Source of the DNA: Rhodocyclaceae bacterium | GTDB lineage: Bacteria > Pseudomonadota > Gammaproteobacteria > Burkholderiales > Rhodocyclaceae | Assembly (NCBI GenBank): GCA_018262775.1 | Contig: JADFDU010000057.1 | Coordinates: 34,043-98,042, forward strand | Direction of reading: 5' to 3' | Length of the DNA: 64,000 bases | In this document: piece after piece, positions 11,478 to 19,948 of the stretch | How positions within the stretch are numbered: the first letter of the stretch is position 1 | Layout: the number at the start of each line of letters is the position of its first letter | Made by a program: the position numbers and the translations under genes | Notes under the pieces: generated by a model | Seen by the model: the letters and a program-made list of their open reading frames with translations, nothing else | Database searches by the model: none | What the model was told of the DNA's origin: nothing

Positions 11478-11954
11478 ATGGGAAATAACGCAGTCGAAGA
11501 GTTTACGGCCCTTATCGCCGGCATTACCGGACGCATTGCCGGCCAGCCCCTGGACAACCAACTGGATGCCTGGCTGAACGCAGAATTTCCGGCCGACGGC
11601 GCCGAATTCAACCGCGTCTTCGAGGCCTGCAAGGCTGCCATCGCCTCGGGGTGGATGTGCAACCGCGAGGCGGGCGGCATCAAGTTTGGCCGCGTCATCA
11701 AGCCCAGCGGCGCGATCCACGGCTTCAGCGTCGACGTCGTCGAGATGCATGATTGCAAGGGCCCGCATCACCGCCACACAAAGGGCGAAATCGACATGAT
11801 CATGCCGCTCGATGCCGATGCGAAGTTCGACGGCCGCGGCAAGGGCTGGCTGGTCTATCCGGCCGGCCACGCCCACTTTCCGACCGTGACCGGGGGCAAG
11901 GCCATCGTGCTCTACCTTCTGCCGGACGGGGCGATAGAATTCACCAAGACTTGA
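11478..11954 (+). CDS. DUF4863 family protein (4-hydroxylaminobenzoate lyase-like), box-cluster associated
   Basis: A 158-residue soluble protein. Its centre holds a His-rich cupin-like metal motif, DCKGPHHRHTKGEID, followed by MIMPLDADAKFDG and a Pro/His pair in YPAGHAHFPTV, consistent with a beta-barrel metal site. DUF4863 members include the 4-hydroxylaminobenzoate lyase PnbB and often accompany benzoyl-CoA box genes; their role there is not established to my knowledge. The gene starts the operon divergent from boxR and precedes benzoate-CoA ligase by 73 bases, so it is likely co-regulated by BoxR. Confidence 0.8.
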   Translation: MGNNAVEEFTALIAGITGRIAGQPLDNQLDAWLNAEFPADGAEFNRVFEACKAAIASGWMCNREAGGIKFGRVIKPSGAIHGFSVDVVEMHDCKGPHHRHTKGEIDMIMPLDADAKFDGRGKGWLVYPAGHAHFPTVTGGKAIVLYLLPDGAIEFTKT

Positions 11955-11985
11955 ACCTGCGCTCGCAGTACGCAGAACAACATGG

Positions 11986-12002
11986 TTTGAACAAGCTTCA
12001 AA
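11986..12002 (+). promoter_or_regulatory. TTTGAA-N5-TTCAAA inverted repeat before the benzoate-CoA ligase gene
   Basis: Perfect six-base arms with a CAAGC centre, 26 bases upstream of the ligase ATG and just before an AT-rich AAAACATAAAATAC stretch. It could be an operator for a second start or a weak mRNA hairpin. Confidence 0.35.
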
Positions 12003-12027
12003 ACATAAAATACAAAAGGAGGAGAAC

Positions 12028-13605
12028 ATGTCGCAGCTATCCACGGCCGATCACAGCGTTTCGCCACCGCGCGTGATGGTGCCGCGTGACTACAACGCCG
12101 CCTATGACCTGATCCAGCGCAACCTCCAGGCTGGACGCGCCGGCAAGACCGCCTTCATCGACGATGCCGGCGCCTGCACCTACGGCGAACTGGCTGAAAG
12201 CGTGAATCGCTTCGGCAATGTCCTGGCCGGCCTCGGAATCGAGCGCGAATCGCGCGTTCTGCTGTGCCTGCTCGATACCATCGACTTTCCGATTGCCTTC
12301 CTCGGCAGCATCCAGGCCGGCGTTGTGCCGATCGCCGCCAACACGCTGCTCACTGCCAGCGACTACGACTTCATGCTCGGCGACTCGCGCGCCAGCACGC
12401 TGGTCGTCTCCGAGGCGCTGTGGCCGCAATTCGAGGCGATCATCGGCAAGCACAAGCATCTCAAGCATGTCGTCGTCTCCGGCAATGACGCCAAGGGTAA
12501 GTTGCGTTTTTCCGATCTGATGGCGAAAGCTTCCGCCCAGTTCGAGCCGGCGCCGACCACCGCCGACGACATGTGCTTCTGGCTGTATTCCTCCGGCTCC
12601 ACCGGCGCGCCGAAGGGTACGGTGCACCTGCACTCGCACCTGATCCAGACGGCCGAGTTGTATGCCCGCGGCGTGCTCGGCATCCGCGAGGACGACCTGG
12701 TGTTTTCCGCCGCCAAGCTGTTCTTCGCCTACGGGCTCGGCAACGGCCTGACTTTCCCGATGTCGGTGGGCGCCACGGCGGTGCTGATGGGCGAGCGGCC
12801 GACGCCGCAGGCGGTGTTCAAACGCCTGCGCGAGCACAAGCCGACCATCTTCTACGGCGTGCCGACGCTGTATGCCGCGCTGCTCGCCAGTCCTGAATTG
12901 CCGAAGCCGGAAGACCTGCGCATGCGCGTGGCCACTTCGGCAGGCGAGGCGCTACCGGCAGACATTGGCAAGCGCTGGACCGAGCACTTCGGCATCGAGA
13001 TCCTCGACGGCATCGGCTCCACCGAGATGCTGCATATTTTTCTTTCCAACCGCCCGGGTGAGGTGCGCTACGGCACCACCGGCAAGGCGGTGCCCGGCTA
13101 TGCGATCCGCCTCATCGGCGAGGACGGCCAGCCGGTGACGAAGGGCGAAATCGGCGAACTGCAGATCAACGGACCAACGTCCGCCATCCTCTACTGGAAC
13201 AACCGCGAGAAGTCGCGCTACACCTTCATGGGCGAGTGGACGCGCAGCGGCGACAAGTACATCGAGACCGAGGACGGCTATTTCCAGTACTGCGGCCGTT
13301 CGGACGACATGCTCAAGGTCTCCGGCATCTACGTCTCGCCCTTCGAGGTCGAGGGCGCGCTGATGACGCACGAAGCCGTACTCGAGGCCGCCGTGGTGGC
13401 GCATGCCGACACCGATGAGTTGATCAAGCCCAAGGCCTATGTGGTGCTCAAGCCCGGTATCGAAGCCTCTGCTGCGCTCGCCGAAAAGCTCAAGCAGCAC
13501 GTCAAGGACAAGCTGGCGCCCTACAAGTATCCGCGCTGGCTGGATTTCGTCGACGAATTGCCGAAGACGGCCACCGGCAAGATCCAGCGCTTCAAGCTGC
13601 GCTGA
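12028..13605 (+). CDS. bclA: Benzoate-CoA ligase
   Basis: A 525-residue AMP-forming acyl-CoA synthetase that makes benzoyl-CoA from benzoate, ATP and CoA, the entry step for both aerobic and anaerobic benzoate routes. A strong AAAAGGAGGAGAAC ribosome site precedes the ATG. Motifs are YSSGSTGAPKG (P-loop, A3), GIGSTEMLHIFLSN (A5), the TRSGDKY and GRSDDMLKVSG hinge region (A7/A8) and the catalytic lysine in KTATGKIQR near the C-terminus. The VPRDYNAAYDLIQRNL start and position beside the box genes fit benzoate-CoA ligase rather than a fatty acid ligase. Confidence 0.93.
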   Translation: MSQLSTADHSVSPPRVMVPRDYNAAYDLIQRNLQAGRAGKTAFIDDAGACTYGELAESVNRFGNVLAGLGIERESRVLLCLLDTIDFPIAFLGSIQAGVVPIAANTLLTASDYDFMLGDSRASTLVVSEALWPQFEAIIGKHKHLKHVVVSGNDAKGKLRFSDLMAKASAQFEPAPTTADDMCFWLYSSGSTGAPKGTVHLHSHLIQTAELYARGVLGIREDDLVFSAAKLFFAYGLGNGLTFPMSVGATAVLMGERPTPQAVFKRLREHKPTIFYGVPTLYAALLASPELPKPEDLRMRVATSAGEALPADIGKRWTEHFGIEILDGIGSTEMLHIFLSNRPGEVRYGTTGKAVPGYAIRLIGEDGQPVTKGEIGELQINGPTSAILYWNNREKSRYTFMGEWTRSGDKYIETEDGYFQYCGRSDDMLKVSGIYVSPFEVEGALMTHEAVLEAAVVAHADTDELIKPKAYVVLKPGIEASAALAEKLKQHVKDKLAPYKYPRWLDFVDELPKTATGKIQRFKLR

Positions 13606-13628
13606 TGAGATGACGGCACATCCCCCAG

Positions 13629-13649
13629 CCCCTTCCCCGAGGGAAGGGG
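13629..13649. repeat. CCCCTTCCC/GGGAAGGGG hairpin repeat
   Basis: Nine-base perfect arms around CGA in the spacer after the ligase gene. The same hairpin type is at 19970-19990 inside the livF reading frame. A further inverted repeat GGCCCTTC (13694) / GAAGGGCC (13717) follows directly before the response-regulator gene, whose ribosome site GGGAGG lies in this repeat. Confidence 0.75.
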
Positions 13650-13734
13650 TGACAAAGGTTCAGCCGCTGCACGGCTTCCGTGTCGTTGGCTGCGGCCCTT
13701 CTTGGGGCGGCCCGGCGAAGGGCCGGGAGGCGTC

Positions 13735-14424
13735 ATGCGTGTCCTGATCATCGAAGACGATCTTGACATCGCCACCAACCTCTACGAGTTCCTCGAGAGC
13801 AAGGGAAATGTCGCTGACCTGGCGCGCGACGGCGTCAGCGGCATGCACCTGGCGGTATCCAGCGAGTTCGATGCGATCGTCCTCGATCTCGGCCTGCCGG
13901 GCATGGACGGCCTGTGCCTGTGCCGCAAGCTGCGCCAGGAAGCGCGGCGCGACGTGCCGATCCTGATCCTCACCGCGCGCGACGTGCTCGAGGACAAGCT
14001 GGCCGCCTTCGATTGCGGCGCCGACGACTACCTCGTCAAGCCCTTTGCACTGCGCGAGGTCGAGGCGCGGCTGAACGCCCTCGTCGTCCGCCGCCGCGGC
14101 CGCGTCATCGACCGCAAGCTGGCTTACGACACCATCGCCTACGATCCGGCCACGCTGGCTGTCACTGTGGAAGGGCGGCCGGTGCATCTCTCCCGCAAGT
14201 GCCTGCGCCTGCTCGAAATGCTGATCTCCGCGCCCAACCGCGTCTACACTCGCGACGAACTCGAACAGGAATTGTGGGGCGACGAGCATCCGCAGAGTGA
14301 CTCGCTGCGCAGTCACATGCACCTGCTGCGGCGTGCCCTGACCGATTCACGCGGCGGTTCGCCGATCGAAACGGTGCACGGCATCGGCTATCGCTTCGCC
14401 GCCTCCGATGCCCGCCCGGCATAG
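13735..14424 (+). CDS. OmpR-family response regulator
   Basis: A 229-residue two-domain regulator. The receiver domain starts MRVLIIEDD, has the phosphoacceptor Asp in IVLDLGLPGMDG and the conserved Lys in DDYLVKPF. The C-terminal winged helix contains LRLLEMLISAPNRVYTRDEL and ETVHGIGYRF. The ATG at 13735 is preferred because the family start is at MRVLIIED and GGGAGG lies just upstream. It overlaps the histidine kinase gene by 17 bases. Its position between benzoate-CoA ligase and an uptake system suggests control of that transporter, as TctD does for tricarboxylate uptake; this is inference. Confidence 0.9.
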   Translation: MRVLIIEDDLDIATNLYEFLESKGNVADLARDGVSGMHLAVSSEFDAIVLDLGLPGMDGLCLCRKLRQEARRDVPILILTARDVLEDKLAAFDCGADDYLVKPFALREVEARLNALVVRRRGRVIDRKLAYDTIAYDPATLAVTVEGRPVHLSRKCLRLLEMLISAPNRVYTRDELEQELWGDEHPQSDSLRSHMHLLRRALTDSRGGSPIETVHGIGYRFAASDARPA

Positions 14425-15754
14425 CCTTCGCCTCAAGTTCGCCACTACCTTCGCGCTGGCCGGCTTGGTGCTGGTGTTGCTCCACGCGGTCGTCATTTAT
14501 CGGTTGAACAGCCAGCAGGAAGCGCAACTGATCGACCAGATCGTCTCCGACGAGATGGAAGATCTGTTGCAACAGTACGAACGAAGTTTCCCGTTTGAGG
14601 GTCCGCCCTACAGGAGACTGCAGCGTTATGAGGTCAGGCCGGATAACGAAGCGCTGTCCTTGCGCAAATGGTTTCGCGCCAGTTGGCTGATGCATACCTA
14701 CATCGCGCGTGAACTCTGGGAGCGGCGTGCCTTGCCGGAAGAATTGCGTGACCTCGCGCCGGGGTTCCATGACGTCTACAGCGGGGCGGATGGAGATCGG
14801 TATCGCGTCGAGGTGCGGGAAATCGGACAAGCGCGTTTCTATGTGGCCTATACCGTGGCGCTGCATCAGGAAAGGGAACTCCATTTCTTTTTGGTGCTCA
14901 TCTTGAGCGCCGCTTTGACATTCGGTACAACCGTGTTCATCGGGTTCTGGCTCTCCGGCCGGCTGACGCATCAGATCGAGGACTTGGCCAGGCGAGTCCG
15001 TCGTCTGGACGGATCCGCCAATGACGAAGTGCTCGAGCATCATTACCCTGAACGTGAAGTGGCGGAGCTGGCGGCGGCCTTTGATGGCTACCATGAACGG
15101 ACGGTGCGCCTGCTGGAGCGGGAACGCGCGTTTACCGCCGATGTCAGCCATGAGTTGCGCACCCCCCTCACGGCACTGCAAACCAGCTGTGAACTGATGC
15201 TGGAAGATGCATCCCTATTGCCCAGGTCGCGCGCGCGCGTCGAGAAGATTTCGGCGGCAGCAATGCGCCTGGGCGAGCTGGTGAACGCCTTCCTGCTCAT
15301 GGCCCGTGAAGAGGCGGATGGCATCAGCGGCGAAGTGGATCTGCGCGAATGCATCGAGGAAGCCGTGGATAGCGTGCGTGAACGCGCCTTAGCGAAGGGA
15401 CTGACTTTGCAGGTGGACATGCCGCAGAGCCAGTTCGTGCGCGTGCCGAAGCGGGCGCTCCATGTCGTGCTCTCCAATCTCCTGGCAAACGCGGTCAGCT
15501 ATACCGAATCCGGTACGGTGCAGGTGCGCGCACAAGGTATGAAGGTTGAGATCATCGATACCGGGCCTGGCGTCGTGCCTGACAGGATTCCCGAACTGTT
15601 TCGCCGCTTCCACCGCGGCGATGCGAGCGGAGGCGACGGCTTCGGCCTGGGCCTGGCCATCGTCAAGCGGATCTGCGAGCAGGCCGGCTGGCAGGTCGGC
15701 ATCGAACGGCGCGAGGAGGGAGGCACGCGGGTATTTCTCGCACTGGGGGGTTGA
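14408..15754 (+). CDS. Membrane sensor histidine kinase
   Basis: A 448-residue partner of the preceding response regulator. It has two membrane segments (about residues 14-35 and 160-185) bracketing a periplasmic sensor domain of some 120 residues with no motif I recognise. These are followed by a HAMP linker, the phosphorylated His in FTADVSHELRTPL, an N-box NLLANAVSYTE, and DTGPGV and GFGLGLAIVKRI in the ATPase domain. The sensor domain probably detects an external ligand; an aromatic acid is suggested by the neighbours only. Confidence 0.9.
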   Translation: MPARHSLRLKFATTFALAGLVLVLLHAVVIYRLNSQQEAQLIDQIVSDEMEDLLQQYERSFPFEGPPYRRLQRYEVRPDNEALSLRKWFRASWLMHTYIARELWERRALPEELRDLAPGFHDVYSGADGDRYRVEVREIGQARFYVAYTVALHQERELHFFLVLILSAALTFGTTVFIGFWLSGRLTHQIEDLARRVRRLDGSANDEVLEHHYPEREVAELAAAFDGYHERTVRLLERERAFTADVSHELRTPLTALQTSCELMLEDASLLPRSRARVEKISAAAMRLGELVNAFLLMAREEADGISGEVDLRECIEEAVDSVRERALAKGLTLQVDMPQSQFVRVPKRALHVVLSNLLANAVSYTESGTVQVRAQGMKVEIIDTGPGVVPDRIPELFRRFHRGDASGGDGFGLGLAIVKRICEQAGWQVGIERREEGGTRVFLALGG

Positions 15755-15793
15755 TTTGACGAAGATTTGACAAACCCATGACCTGGATTTGAC
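15753..15793 (+). promoter_or_regulatory. Three GATTTGAC direct repeats at 11-bp periodicity (putative response-regulator site)
   Basis: GATTTGAC occurs at 15753, 15764 and 15786, offsets of 11 and 22 bases, i.e. on one helix face. OmpR-family regulators typically bind direct repeats with this period. A possible -10 (TAGACT at 15804) follows the last repeat. The site lies just after the kinase gene and about 150 bases ahead of the transporter operon. Confidence 0.6.
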
Positions 15794-15943
15794 GCTGGCC
15801 TTCTAGACTGCACCGGTTCGGCTCCTGCCTTGACGCAGGCGGACGGACATGTTGTTATAACAAGCCTTGCGCTCAGCGAAGAAATAAAGCGGAAGCCAAT
15901 GACGCTGAGATCCGCAAATCCATCATATGAGGAGGAGTGAACA

Positions 15944-17158
15944 ATGAGCGAAAACGATAAACAAGGTCTCAAGCGCCGCGGATTCCTGCAAAGCTCGGCG
16001 GCCATTGCCGTTACCGCGGCTATTGGTACGCTGGGCACACTGGCGCCTTTCAGCCTGGCGCAGGCTGCCGACAAGATCAAGGTGGGCCTGATGCTGCCGT
16101 ATACCGGCACCTATGCCGGGCTTGGCAATGCGATCACCAACGGCTTCAAGCTGGCAGTGGAAGAGCGCGGCGGCAAGCTGGGTGGGCGCGAGATCGAATA
16201 TTTCGTCGTCGATGACGAATCCAACCCCGCCAAGGCACCGGAGAACTCCAACAAGCTGGTGCAGCGCGACAAGGTCGATGTCGTCATCGGCACGGTGCAC
16301 TCCGGCGTGGCCATGGGCATGGCAAAGGTGATCCGCGAATCCGGTACGCTGTGGATCAACCCGAACGCCGGCGCAGACCAGGTCACCGGGCCGCTGTGCG
16401 CACCGAACATTTTCCGCACCTCATTCTCCAACTGGCAGACGACTTACGCGCTGGGCAAGGTACTCAAGGCCGAAGGCCGCAAGACGGCGGTATTCATCAC
16501 CTGGAAATACGCGGCCGGCGAACAGATGATGGCCGGTTTCAAGGAGGGCTTTGAAAAAGAGGGTGGCAAGCTGGTCAAGGAGTTGTACGTGCCGTTCCCG
16601 CAGGTGGAATTCCAGGCGCTGCTCACCGAGATCGCCAGCATCAAGCCAGATGCCGTGGTGGCCTTCTTCGCCGGCGGTGGTGCGGCCAAATTCCTCAAGG
16701 ACTATCAGGCCGCCGGTCTCAAGGGCAAGATCCCGCTCTACGGCTCGGGTTTCCTCACCGACGGCGTGCTCGAGGCCGTGGGCGATGCGGGCGAGGGCGT
16801 GGAGACCACGCTGCACTATGCTGACGGCCTGAACACCAAGAAGGACAATGCCTTCCGCCTGGCCTACGCCAAGACCTACAAGCTGCAGCCTGACGTGTAT
16901 GCCGTGCAAGGTTACGACGCCGGCCAGTTGCTGGCGGCCGGCCTCGATGCGGTGAAGGGCGATGTATCGAAGAAGGCAGCCATGATCAAGGCCATGGAGA
17001 ATGCCAAGATCGACAGCCCGCGCGGCCCCTTCACGCTCTCCAAGGCGCACAACCCGGTGCAGGACATGTATCTGCGCAAGGTGGTCGGCAAGGAGAGCAA
17101 GGTGCAGGGTGTGGCCTGGAAGGCGCTCGCCGATCCGGCACGCGGCTGCAAGCAGTAA
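15944..17158 (+). CDS. ABC transporter substrate-binding protein (Leu/Ile/Val-type, probable aromatic acid)
   Basis: A 404-residue periplasmic binding protein of the type I (LivK/HmgA-like) fold. The N-terminus KRRGFLQSSAAIAV looks like a Tat signal, with cleavage expected after LAQA. The mature part starts with the family pattern IKVGLMLPYTGTYAGLG. A GGAGGAGTGAACA ribosome site precedes the ATG. It heads a five-gene importer beside benzoate genes, so benzoate or a related aromatic acid is the likely ligand. A terminator-like hairpin follows, which would give more binding protein than permease. Confidence 0.88.
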   Translation: MSENDKQGLKRRGFLQSSAAIAVTAAIGTLGTLAPFSLAQAADKIKVGLMLPYTGTYAGLGNAITNGFKLAVEERGGKLGGREIEYFVVDDESNPAKAPENSNKLVQRDKVDVVIGTVHSGVAMGMAKVIRESGTLWINPNAGADQVTGPLCAPNIFRTSFSNWQTTYALGKVLKAEGRKTAVFITWKYAAGEQMMAGFKEGFEKEGGKLVKELYVPFPQVEFQALLTEIASIKPDAVVAFFAGGGAAKFLKDYQAAGLKGKIPLYGSGFLTDGVLEAVGDAGEGVETTLHYADGLNTKKDNAFRLAYAKTYKLQPDVYAVQGYDAGQLLAAGLDAVKGDVSKKAAMIKAMENAKIDSPRGPFTLSKAHNPVQDMYLRKVVGKESKVQGVAWKALADPARGCKQ

Positions 17159-17173
17159 CTTTTCAAACCCGAA

Positions 17174-17200
17174 CGGCGGCAGACACCTGCCGCCGTTTTT
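17174..17200 (+). terminator. Intrinsic terminator / attenuator after the binding-protein gene
   Basis: Perfect nine-base stem CGGCGGCAG / CTGCCGCCG with an ACAC loop followed by TTTTT, 12 bases before the next gene. Partial read-through would set the binding-protein to permease ratio. Confidence 0.88.
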
Positions 17201-17211
17201 GTGCCCGCCCG

Positions 17212-18078
17212 ATGGATTTCGCCTTCCTCCTCATCCAGTTGCTCAACGGCCTGCAGTACGGCCTGCTGCTGTTTCTTGTCGCCAGCGGACTGACGCTGAT
17301 TTTCGGCATCATGGGCATCATCAATCTCGCCCATGGCAGTTTCTACATGGTCGGCGCCTATCTGGCCTGGTCGCTGGCCAGCCTGACGGGCAACCTGCTG
17401 ACGGCGATCATGATCGGCATTCCGCTCACCGTCGTACTCGGCATGGCGCTGGAATGGCTGGTGATCCGCCGCCTCTACGAACGCGACCACCTCTACCAGG
17501 TACTGCTGACCTACGGCCTGATCCTGGTGTTCGAGGAGTTGCGCAGCATGATCTGGGGCGACGACGTGCATGGCGTGCCGGTGCCCGAATTGCTCAGCTA
17601 CTCGATCCCGCTGACAGACACGCTCTCCTATCCGGTCTACCGCCTCTTCATCTCGGGCGTGTGCCTGCTGCTGGCGCTGGGCCTCTACCTGCTGATCCAG
17701 CGCACGCGGCTCGGCATGATGATTCGCGCCGGCAGTTCCAACCGCGACATGGTGCAGTCGCTCGGCATCAACATCAAGCTGATCTACACGCTGATCTTCG
17801 CCATGGGCGTGGCGCTGGCCGGATTCGCCGGCATGATCAACGCGCCGCTGTCCTCGGTGTTTCCCAACATGGGTGGGCAGGTGCTGATCGTCTGCTTCGT
17901 CGTGGTGGTGATCGGCGGCATCGGTTCGGTGAAGGGCGCCATGGCAGCCTCCCTCCTGATTGGTCTGGCCGACACCTTCGGCCAAGTGTTCCTGCCGGAA
18001 GTGGCCGGCATGATCGTCTATGTGCTGATGGCGGTCGTACTGGTCTGGCGCCCGGCCGGGCTGTTCGGGAAGGCCTGA
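17212..18078 (+). CDS. ABC transporter inner-membrane permease, LivH type
   Basis: A 288-residue permease with about eight hydrophobic segments, starting MDFAFLLIQLLNGLQYGLLL. It has the LivH patterns GLTLIFGIMGIINLAHGSFYM and VVVIGGIGSVKGAM and ends RPAGLFGKA, the standard ending of the family. It forms the transmembrane pore with the LivM-type partner downstream. Its stop codon is directly followed by the 79-bp dispersed repeat. Confidence 0.9.
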   Translation: MDFAFLLIQLLNGLQYGLLLFLVASGLTLIFGIMGIINLAHGSFYMVGAYLAWSLASLTGNLLTAIMIGIPLTVVLGMALEWLVIRRLYERDHLYQVLLTYGLILVFEELRSMIWGDDVHGVPVPELLSYSIPLTDTLSYPVYRLFISGVCLLLALGLYLLIQRTRLGMMIRAGSSNRDMVQSLGINIKLIYTLIFAMGVALAGFAGMINAPLSSVFPNMGGQVLIVCFVVVVIGGIGSVKGAMAASLLIGLADTFGQVFLPEVAGMIVYVLMAVVLVWRPAGLFGKA

Positions 18079-18079
18079 A

Positions 18080-18158
18080 ATGAACGGCCCCACGCTCACT
18101 TCGTTCGCTGCCCCCGAGGGGCGATCAGCGCCCTTCGGGCGGCCGGGCGGGCGCTGAG
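18080..18158. repeat. 79-bp dispersed repeat, copy 2
   Basis: Fills the whole livH-livM spacer: it starts two bases after the livH stop and ends at the base before the livM ATG. Nearly identical to 2140-2218. The livM gene therefore has no conventional ribosome site other than what the repeat end (GGGCGCTGAG) offers. Confidence 0.9.
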
Positions 18159-19190
18159 ATGCTGTCGCCGCGCACGTCCCGGATCGCCCTTCTCGCCACT
18201 GCGTTGCTGCTGGTGCTGTTTCCCTTCGTCGGCGGCACCTTCTACATCCAATTGATCGCCAAGGTGATGATCCTGGCCATTTTCGCCATGAGCCTGGATT
18301 TGCTCATCGGCTACACCGGGCTGGTGAGCTTCGGCCATGCCGCCTATTTCGGTCTGGCCGGTTATGCGCTGGCCCTGATGGGACCGCAATACGAGGCGGC
18401 CAGCCTGTGGTGGTCGCTGCCGGCGGCGATGGGCGTGTGCGCCCTGTTCGCCCTCGTCACCGGCCTGCTGGTGCTGCGCACGCGCGGCATTTTCTTCATC
18501 ATGGTGACGCTGGCCTTTTCCCAGATGCTGTACTTCGTTTTTCACGATACCGGCTTCGGCGGTGGCTCGGACGGCATCTATATCTACAACAAGCCCGAAC
18601 TCAAGGTCGGTGACTTCGCCCTCGCCAATCTGGAGAGCGTCGAGCACTTCTACTACGTCGTGCTGATCCTGATGGCGGGGGTATACCTGTTGCTGCGCCG
18701 GGTGCTCGGCTCGACCTTTGGCCGTGCGCTCGTCGGCATCAAGGTGAACGAGCACCGCATGCAGGCCCTCGGCTTCCCGGTCTTCCGCTACAAGCTGGCG
18801 AGCTACGTGCTGGCTGGGGCCCTAGGTGGTTTATCGGGCTATCTCGCAGCGGTGCAGTTCGGCTTCGTGAACCCCGAGATCCTCTCCTGGCACAAGTCGG
18901 GGCAGGTGATGATGATGGTCATCCTCGGCGGCATGGGCACGCTCTTCGGGCCGGTGATCGGCGCCTTCGCCTTCGTGCTGCTGCAGGAGGCGTTTTCGAA
19001 TCAGGCCTTCTTCGGCGACTGGGCCAAGTACTGGCAGCTGGCCATGGGCATTTTCATCATCCTCGTGGCGATGTACCTGCCGCAGGGCCTGGCCGGGTTG
19101 CTGCAGAACCTGGGACGCAAGGACGAAAATACCGAAATTGCCGAAGTAGAGGAAGAATCGGTCGAGGATGTTCCGGAGCAGAAGGCATGA
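18159..19190 (+). CDS. ABC transporter inner-membrane permease, LivM type
   Basis: A 343-residue permease with about nine hydrophobic stretches. LivM motifs are DLLIGYTGLVSFGHAAYFGL, FIMVTLAFSQMLYFVFHDT and ILGGMGTLFGPVIGA. The tail (about residues 320-343) is unusually acidic (KDENTEIAEVEEESVEDVPE), which is not part of the conserved family and may face the cytoplasm. It overlaps the ATPase gene by ATGA, indicating coupled translation. Confidence 0.9.
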   Translation: MLSPRTSRIALLATALLLVLFPFVGGTFYIQLIAKVMILAIFAMSLDLLIGYTGLVSFGHAAYFGLAGYALALMGPQYEAASLWWSLPAAMGVCALFALVTGLLVLRTRGIFFIMVTLAFSQMLYFVFHDTGFGGGSDGIYIYNKPELKVGDFALANLESVEHFYYVVLILMAGVYLLLRRVLGSTFGRALVGIKVNEHRMQALGFPVFRYKLASYVLAGALGGLSGYLAAVQFGFVNPEILSWHKSGQVMMMVILGGMGTLFGPVIGAFAFVLLQEAFSNQAFFGDWAKYWQLAMGIFIILVAMYLPQGLAGLLQNLGRKDENTEIAEVEEESVEDVPEQKA

Positions 19191-19948
19191 CCAGCCCTAT
19201 CCTGCGCACGACTGAACTGACCAAACGCTTCGGCGGACTGGTGGCCGTCGACAAGGTCTCGGTGGAACTGCACGTCGGCGAAGTGCACGCCGTGATCGGC
19301 CCGAACGGCGCGGGCAAATCCACGCTGACCAACCTGCTCTCGGGCGACCTGCCGCCCACTTCCGGCGCGGTGCAGTTCGAGGGACGCGACATCGCCGGGC
19401 TGAAATCCGACACCATCTCACGCCTGGGCGTCGGCCGCAGCTACCAGAAGACCAACATCTTCCTGCCCTTCACGGTGTTCGAGAACTGCCGCCTGGCGGC
19501 GCAGTCGCGCACGCCGCGTGCCTGGCGCGTGTGGAAAGGCGCGAGTGTCTTCGGCGACGTCAATCGCCTCGCCGAGGAAGCCATGGAAGCGGCCGGCCTC
19601 GCGCACCGGCGCGACCGCGTCGCCGCCACGCTCTCCCACGGCGAACAGCGCCAACTCGAGATCGCCATGTGCCTGGCGACGAAGCCACGCCTGCTGCTGC
19701 TCGACGAGCCGCTGGCGGGCATGGGGCCGCATGAATCGCATCGCATGGTGGAACTCATCAAGAAGCTGGCCGGCAATCACGCCATCATGCTCATCGAGCA
19801 CGACATGGACGCCGTCTTCGCCGTGGCGCACAAGCTGACTGTCATGGTGAACGGCGAGGTGATCGAGTCCGGCACCCCGGAGGCGGTGCGTTCCAGCCCC
19901 GCCGTGCAGCTCGCCTACCTCGGCGGGGAGGACAACCTCCATGGCTGA
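19187..19948 (+). CDS. ABC transporter ATPase, LivG type
   Basis: A 253-residue ATP-binding subunit. Walker A GPNGAGKSTL, signature LSHGEQRQLEIA (His where Gly/Tyr is common), Walker B LLLLDEPLAGMGPHE and switch His in IEHDMDAVF are all present. LivG-type start LRTTELTKRFGGLVAVDKVS. Its end overlaps the start of the next ATPase gene by eight bases. Confidence 0.92.
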   Translation: MTSPILRTTELTKRFGGLVAVDKVSVELHVGEVHAVIGPNGAGKSTLTNLLSGDLPPTSGAVQFEGRDIAGLKSDTISRLGVGRSYQKTNIFLPFTVFENCRLAAQSRTPRAWRVWKGASVFGDVNRLAEEAMEAAGLAHRRDRVAATLSHGEQRQLEIAMCLATKPRLLLLDEPLAGMGPHESHRMVELIKKLAGNHAIMLIEHDMDAVFAVAHKLTVMVNGEVIESGTPEAVRSSPAVQLAYLGGEDNLHG

